Origin: Myxococcaceae bacterium JPH2
Lineage (GTDB): Bacteria; Myxococcota; Myxococcia; Myxococcales; Myxococcaceae
Direction of reading: 5' to 3'
Assembly (NCBI GenBank): GCA_016458225.1
Contig: JAEMGR010000007.1
Location: forward strand, 248,001-312,000
DNA: 64,000 nt
Shown: in pieces, positions 59,531 to 64,000 of the stretch
How positions within the stretch are numbered: the stretch's first letter is position 1
How the letters are laid out: each line of letters opens with the position of its first letter
The notes under the pieces: model-generated
What the model saw: the letters and a program-made list of their open reading frames with translations, nothing else
What the model was told of the DNA's origin: nothing
Databases searched by the model: none
Program-made: the position numbers and the translations under genes

Positions 59531-61123
59531 TCAATGGGATGCCGGAGCTTCGTGGGTGCGCGAGGCGCTCAGCACCGGCGCCTGCTCTGGCTCCAGTCCA
59601 TCGAAGAACGCGCTGCTGCGGACGGCCGCTCCGATGGGGCTCAGGTTCGGGAAGGACTCCCGACGGTAGGGCACGCCATCGCGGCGCACGTTGCCGAACA
59701 ACATCTTCACCGGCCCTCCACCGTGCGCGCTCAGCGCCAGTCCCTGCGCGTCCAGTCGCCCCTGGAAACAGTGTCGCGCGATGTCCCTCCACGTCGTGCC
59801 ATCTGGCGAGCCGGCCCCCGTGGCGCACGTTCGCTCTTTCTCGCGAGTGACGGTCATTCGGAGGAAGGCGATGCCTCGTGTCGAGACCGCCGCCCGCGGG
59901 CCACGCGCGGGTTCAACGGCGCGCGTCGTGCCTCCGGTCGAGTCGCGGTATTGAACGCGCAGCGGGTATTTGTCCGCGGGGCGGCACACCGCGAAATAGC
60001 GTGCCCCTGGCTCGGTTCCGTCGCGGGCCATCAGGCACCCCTTGGCCCAGGCGTTCACATGGCTGTCCGCGGGATGGACCTGCGCGGTCCACGTGTGAGT
60101 GACCGCGTCGGTGCTCGGCTCCCAGGCGAACGCAAAGCTGTCGCGCGTGCTCCAGAGATCTCCCGAAGAGGTCTCCGCTCCGAGCAGGTCGAGCGGCTCG
60201 CGATTGCCCGCGCACGGGAGGTCTCCGAGGCAATCGAAGGGCCACGCGGGATGGTGCCGCAGTGAAGCCCACGGAGAAGGCCCCGCGTTCACCTTGTCCG
60301 TGGCGAGGTGATTGGCCTGTGCCCTCAGGGCCGCGAACCAGGCCTCTGGCGAGTTCACTCCCCAGACGCGACTGACGAAGCCCTCGGCGTGGATGCGCTC
60401 GGCCAGCTTCACGCGGGAGAGCTTCAAGTTGAAGAACACCACGTCCGCTCGCGCGCTCACGCGTGTCGCGTCGCTCAGGTCCGGAGCGATGAACGCCAGT
60501 CGCTCCACGGCTTCGGATCCACCGGCCACGTAGGTATCGAGGCGTCCTCCACTCGCCGAGAGCGAGCCCCCGGTGAGGACGACGAGGAACCTCCCGCGCA
60601 GCGCGTCCAGCGACGGCCAGCGGCACGCGCCCGTCACGGCACGCTGAAGCGAACTCGCGCCGGGACAGGCGGCCATCAGGCGCGCGGGCGTGACGACCCA
60701 AGCGGGGTCCAGGTGCTGGAGGATGCGCGCGTCGAGGTCCTCGGGGCGCCGCGTGCGCTCGAAGCCATCCTTGAGGTCCAGCCACACCGTGACGACTTCA
60801 TGTCGAGGATGCGCGAGGTGGAATGCGCGCAGCACATCGAGGCAGTCCGAGAGCCGATCGCACGACGTCCCCGGCGCGGAGCTGTCGTGGTAGACGAACC
60901 AGTCGCCTGGCGTTCGAGGCCGACCGCCCTTGCCATTGTGCAAGTCCAGCTCGACGGAGCGGATGCCGTGGAACACGAGCTGCTCCAGCAGCGCTTCGTC
61001 GCGCTGATAGGCATTGTGCGAGGACTTCTGCCGCACCTCGTTGTAGGGCGGCGCCTCCGTCGCGAGCGCGGCGGTGGCGATGAGCAGCGCAGCGAGAAGG
61101 GCCAGCGCGCCGCCGGACATCAT
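59531..61123 (-). CDS. Secreted phosphatidylinositol-specific phospholipase C-like protein
   Basis: 530 residues from ATG 61123. Signal peptide MMSGGALALLAALLIATAALATEA. PI-PLC X-like TIM barrel: QKSSHNAYQRDEALLEQLVFHGIRSVELDLHNG (catalytic His, metal Glu/Asp) and DWFVYHDSSAPGTSC (second His), VVTVWLDLKDG. The C-terminal 200 residues (SFAFAWEPSTDAVTHTWTAQVHPADSHVNAW) are a separate domain of unknown type. A secreted lipase could aid predation, an inference. Confidence 0.75.
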   Translation of the reverse strand: MMSGGALALLAALLIATAALATEAPPYNEVRQKSSHNAYQRDEALLEQLVFHGIRSVELDLHNGKGGRPRTPGDWFVYHDSSAPGTSCDRLSDCLDVLRAFHLAHPRHEVVTVWLDLKDGFERTRRPEDLDARILQHLDPAWVVTPARLMAACPGASSLQRAVTGACRWPSLDALRGRFLVVLTGGSLSASGGRLDTYVAGGSEAVERLAFIAPDLSDATRVSARADVVFFNLKLSRVKLAERIHAEGFVSRVWGVNSPEAWFAALRAQANHLATDKVNAGPSPWASLRHHPAWPFDCLGDLPCAGNREPLDLLGAETSSGDLWSTRDSFAFAWEPSTDAVTHTWTAQVHPADSHVNAWAKGCLMARDGTEPGARYFAVCRPADKYPLRVQYRDSTGGTTRAVEPARGPRAAVSTRGIAFLRMTVTREKERTCATGAGSPDGTTWRDIARHCFQGRLDAQGLALSAHGGGPVKMLFGNVRRDGVPYRRESFPNLSPIGAAVRSSAFFDGLEPEQAPVLSASRTHEAPASH

Positions 61124-61278
61124 GAAGAGGGAGGGCTCCGGAAGACCAAGGCAGGGCCCAGTGTGGCAGACGCGCACGGCCGCGAGAAACGCACGGGGCC
61201 TCGGCGGCCTGCCTGCCGACACTCAGCGTCCGCCAGTCATCCCCGCTCCGCGCGAGTGTGGCCCTGATGGGCGAAGCG

Positions 61279-64000
61279 TCAGTCGCCTTCGTAACGGGAG
61301 ATGCCGCGCGCGGTGGCGATGTACCGCCCACCCTCGGGCCGCGTCGCGAGCGCGCGCACGTCCGCGTCGAGCAGGCCATCCTGCGTGCCCAAGGGCGTGA
61401 CGATGTCGCGCGCGAGGTCGTAGCGCACCAGCCCGTTGCGAGTGCCTGCCCACAGGACGTCGACAGGTGCGGCTCCGGCGACGGGATGGCGCTCGAAGAG
61501 GAGCGCCTGCACCTGCTCGTCGGGGAGGTTCCAGGGCGAGGCACGCAGCGCGGGACCCTCTTGGCCCAGTGCGCCGAAGCCTCGCCGCGTGCCCACGTAG
61601 ACCTGTCCCTCGGGGCTCACCGCGACGGACAGGACGTCCACGTCGGGCACCTCTGGGGGCACGTGCATCACCACGGACACGGAGGCCAGCGCGGGCTCGA
61701 AAGGTTGCTCCACGCGCAGCGTCACCTCGGCCAGTCCCTCGGGGGTGGCGGCCCAGGCCTTCACGAACGGGCCGGACGTGGACGGCGACAGAACGAGCTG
61801 GCGCACCGCGAAGCCCTGGAGCGCCCGACGTCCCACGAGCTGCCCCGGCGCGCCGCCCGCGGAGGGGTTGCTCGCACGCGTGAGGACGAGTCCGTTCTCG
61901 GTGCCCAACAGCAGCAGGTCCGGCGTGGCCCGCGCGGCCACCGCGAGCACCTTCTTGTCGGAGAAGAGCAGGGGACCGCCACTGTGGCGCGTGCAAACGA
62001 GCCCCACGCACCGCGCCACTCCCGCCTCGGTGCCCACGAAGAGGACCTCGCCCGAGTCCGTGGGCAGCACCGTCAGCGCGCGCGCAGGCGCATCCTGCGG
62101 CATGGCCGCGACAGGCGGCATCCCCACCCGGAAGACGGTGGCCGCGGCGCCGTCCACGTAGCGGAGTCCTTCGGACGTCTGCGCCAGCGCGGCCACGGAC
62201 TTGTCCGTGGTGAGCACCGTCTCCACCAGCTTCGCGCCCGAGGCGCCCATCACCGTGAACGAGGCCGCGCCTCGGCCCACCGCACCGGCCTGATCCGTCG
62301 CGCGGAGCACCACGGTGTGTTTGCCCGGCGAGGGCTGCGTCAGGGTCGCGGTCGAGCCCTTGATCGCGAGGGCATCCCCCAGGTTGTCCAGCCACGCCAG
62401 CTCGGCGAGGACGCCAGGCGGATCCACATCCTTCGCGGAGCCCACGGCGGTGATTTCACTGCCCACGCGGCAGGGCATGTCCAGGCAGCTGACGCCGGCC
62501 TGACGGACCACGCCGATGGTCACCTCGGGCGCGCCGTTGACCGTGACAGGCAGCGTGGCGGAGCACGAGAGCCCGCGCGGATCCGTCACCGTGAGCGTGA
62601 GGGTGTGAGGGCCGGGCGAGACGAGCCGGCGCGTCACGGCGCTGGGCCCACCCGCGAGCATCCCATCGCGCGTGGAGCTCCACACGAAGCGCAGCTCGCC
62701 CCGAGGATCCTCCGTGTCCAGGGCGGTGCCCTCCAGCGACAGCGGCACGCCCGCGTTCAGCACGGCACCGGACACGGGCGCTTCAATGGCGCACGCGCTG
62801 GGCGCGGTGTTGGGGACGACGCGGACGGGCCGCTCCGCGCAGCCTTGAAGCGTGGCGTCATCCGGATCCGCCGCGCAGGCGGAAAGGACCTGCGAGCCCG
62901 TCACGTCCAGCGGGATGTTCAACTCGAAACCGGTGCCCAGCGACGCGGGGGATGCGGTGGTCGTCCACGTCGGAGCCAGGACAGCGCCCGTCTCGGGATC
63001 CACACAGCGACCCTTCAGCTCCTGTTCACTCCCAGGAGAGAGTCGGGCGCCGTCCTCGCGGGGCAGCGCGATGTCGCACTGGGGCGGAAGGTTGGTGACG
63101 AGCCGCACGCGGACGCTGTCCGTGGCCGCATGTCCACTGCCATCCAGGACCCGCGCGACCACGGTGAACTCACCGGGTGTCGTGAAGAGATGCGCCAGCG
63201 TGGGACCTTTTCCCAGCGCCACACCTCCGGGCTCCAGCGTCCACGCAATCGTGTCGTCCAGGTTGCCCGGGCCTCCCGGGGCGTCGAAGTCCTGCGCGGT
63301 GGCGCGAAAGGAGACCGTCGCATCGAGCGGAGGCGCCGCGCCGCTCTTCACGAAGACCTCGGTGCGCTCCGGGCGGGTGATGAGCACCGCGGGCGCGCGG
63401 TTGGAGCGAACTGTCACCGACACGGTGGCCGAGGCGCCCTCGCCCGTGGCCGTGTCCGTGGCCAGGCAGGTGAGCGTGTCTTCACCGGGCACGGTCAACG
63501 CCGCGCGCGCCACATCCGCCGAGGCCAGCGGGCCTGACAGCTCCGACGTCCAGCGCACTTCGCCCGAGCCCAGGCGCTTGCCGCTGGCGGAGCGGGCCTC
63601 GCACTGCAGCGCGAACGACTCGCCCAGGTTGAACGTGCTGCCAGGGGCCGGGGCGTGGACCGTCACGCTGGGGGCTTCGTGGTCCAACACGCGAACGGTG
63701 ATGGCGTCGCTGGAGGACAGCCCGCCGGAGTCCACCACGGTGGCCGTCAGGGTGTGCTCGCCGGGAACCAGCAGGGTGGCGGAGGCGTGCGAGCCGCTCG
63801 CGAGCTGTCCCGATACGGAGGAGACCCACAGCACGCGTGCTTCCACCGCGTCGCCGTCCTCCGCGTCCGAGACCGTGGCCGCCAGCTCCACCGGTTTCCC
63901 GGCGCGGACGAGTGTGTCCACCTGGGGCTGGAGGATGTGCACCGTGGGCGCGTGGTTGGCCGGCGGCGCTGGAGGGGGATGCGACTCACAAGCCCCGAGG
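61279..64000 (-). CDS. Large surface lipoprotein with Ig-like/PKD repeats and propeller, 5' end outside the window
   Basis: At least 907 residues; the 5' end lies just past the right edge. The last visible upstream codons read LGACESHPPP, a lipobox, so only about 20 codons of signal peptide are missing. Next come about seven Ig/PKD-like domains (PTVHILQPQVDTLVRAGKPVELAATVSDAEDGDAVEARVLW and similar), then a C-terminal propeller with two-component-regulator-propeller-like blades (EVLFVGTEAGVARC, LLLLGTENGLVLT, VYVGTRRGFGALG, VLWAGTRNGLVRYD). Likely displayed on the outer surface; ligand unknown. Confidence 0.85.
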   Translation of the reverse strand, partial: LGACESHPPPAPPANHAPTVHILQPQVDTLVRAGKPVELAATVSDAEDGDAVEARVLWVSSVSGQLASGSHASATLLVPGEHTLTATVVDSGGLSSSDAITVRVLDHEAPSVTVHAPAPGSTFNLGESFALQCEARSASGKRLGSGEVRWTSELSGPLASADVARAALTVPGEDTLTCLATDTATGEGASATVSVTVRSNRAPAVLITRPERTEVFVKSGAAPPLDATVSFRATAQDFDAPGGPGNLDDTIAWTLEPGGVALGKGPTLAHLFTTPGEFTVVARVLDGSGHAATDSVRVRLVTNLPPQCDIALPREDGARLSPGSEQELKGRCVDPETGAVLAPTWTTTASPASLGTGFELNIPLDVTGSQVLSACAADPDDATLQGCAERPVRVVPNTAPSACAIEAPVSGAVLNAGVPLSLEGTALDTEDPRGELRFVWSSTRDGMLAGGPSAVTRRLVSPGPHTLTLTVTDPRGLSCSATLPVTVNGAPEVTIGVVRQAGVSCLDMPCRVGSEITAVGSAKDVDPPGVLAELAWLDNLGDALAIKGSTATLTQPSPGKHTVVLRATDQAGAVGRGAASFTVMGASGAKLVETVLTTDKSVAALAQTSEGLRYVDGAAATVFRVGMPPVAAMPQDAPARALTVLPTDSGEVLFVGTEAGVARCVGLVCTRHSGGPLLFSDKKVLAVAARATPDLLLLGTENGLVLTRASNPSAGGAPGQLVGRRALQGFAVRQLVLSPSTSGPFVKAWAATPEGLAEVTLRVEQPFEPALASVSVVMHVPPEVPDVDVLSVAVSPEGQVYVGTRRGFGALGQEGPALRASPWNLPDEQVQALLFERHPVAGAAPVDVLWAGTRNGLVRYDLARDIVTPLGTQDGLLDADVRALATRPEGGRYIATARGISRYEGD

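Overview
The window is about 64 kb of very GC-rich bacterial chromosome with dense, short-spaced genes. Three things point to a myxobacterium of the Myxococcus/Archangium/Corallococcus type (inference; no rRNA or marker search was possible). First, the gene families: PATAN/DUF4388 proteins, ELWxxDGT repeats, many small lipoproteins, NtrC-type activators, and ECF sigma factors next to zinc-finger anti-sigma proteins. Second, the codon bias. Third, the abundance of one-off lipoproteins and outer-membrane-barrel-like proteins. I see no tRNA, rRNA, CRISPR array, prophage or insertion sequence.

Layout. 1-2.8 kb: Fe-S assembly operon iscS-iscU-iscA on the minus strand, an intrinsic terminator, then hscB running off the left edge. 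3.0-6.4 kb: an SPFH/coiled-coil protein and a DsbD-type reductase. 6.4-8.5 kb: DTW-domain tRNA modification enzyme, an unknown protein and an EamA transporter. 8.7-12.5 kb: three unknown membrane-associated proteins and a multi-pass histidine kinase. 12.6-17.4 kb: two related ECF sigma/zinc-finger pairs; the second zinc finger is fused through a membrane helix to a TPR region and a CHAT caspase-like protease. 17.6-18.7 kb: about 1 kb with no convincing gene. 18.7-21.4 kb: M24 peptidase lipoprotein, a barrel-like protein and a Cys-rich lipoprotein. 21.4-25.7 kb: RNA repair module, rtcR divergent from rtcB-rtcA, with a clear sigma-54 promoter and an intergenic stem-loop. 25.7-30.0 kb: GIN-domain lipoprotein, small Cys protein, PrsR-like NtrC regulator, barrel-like protein, PATAN protein. 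30.1-37.6 kb: yebC-ruvC-ruvA, two unrelated genes, then ruvB and an unknown protein. 38.0-42.1 kb: lpxC, a DsbA-fold lipoprotein, a PATAN protein and a lipoprotein. 42.1-48.0 kb: pepA, a PLC-like protein, TauE/DUF1634, a secreted protein and a TPR protein. 48.0-54.0 kb: three regulator modules (ScfR-like; MarR with an SDR; TetR with FabF and a thioesterase), each with palindromes in its control region. 54.1-59.4 kb: DUF1015 protein, metallopeptidase lipoprotein, YceI, then a Cys-rich lipoprotein precursor with DUF692 (MNIO) and DUF2063 partners. 59.5-64 kb: PI-PLC-like protein and a large surface lipoprotein truncated at the right edge.

The two strongest candidates for a little-described system are the ECF sigma plus zinc-finger/TM/TPR/CHAT protease locus (13795-17375) and the MNIO cassette (56761-59437). 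The MNIO cassette encodes a lipidated peptide with repeated GSCG motifs, a strong hairpin separating precursor from enzymes, and an ECF-type promoter candidate.
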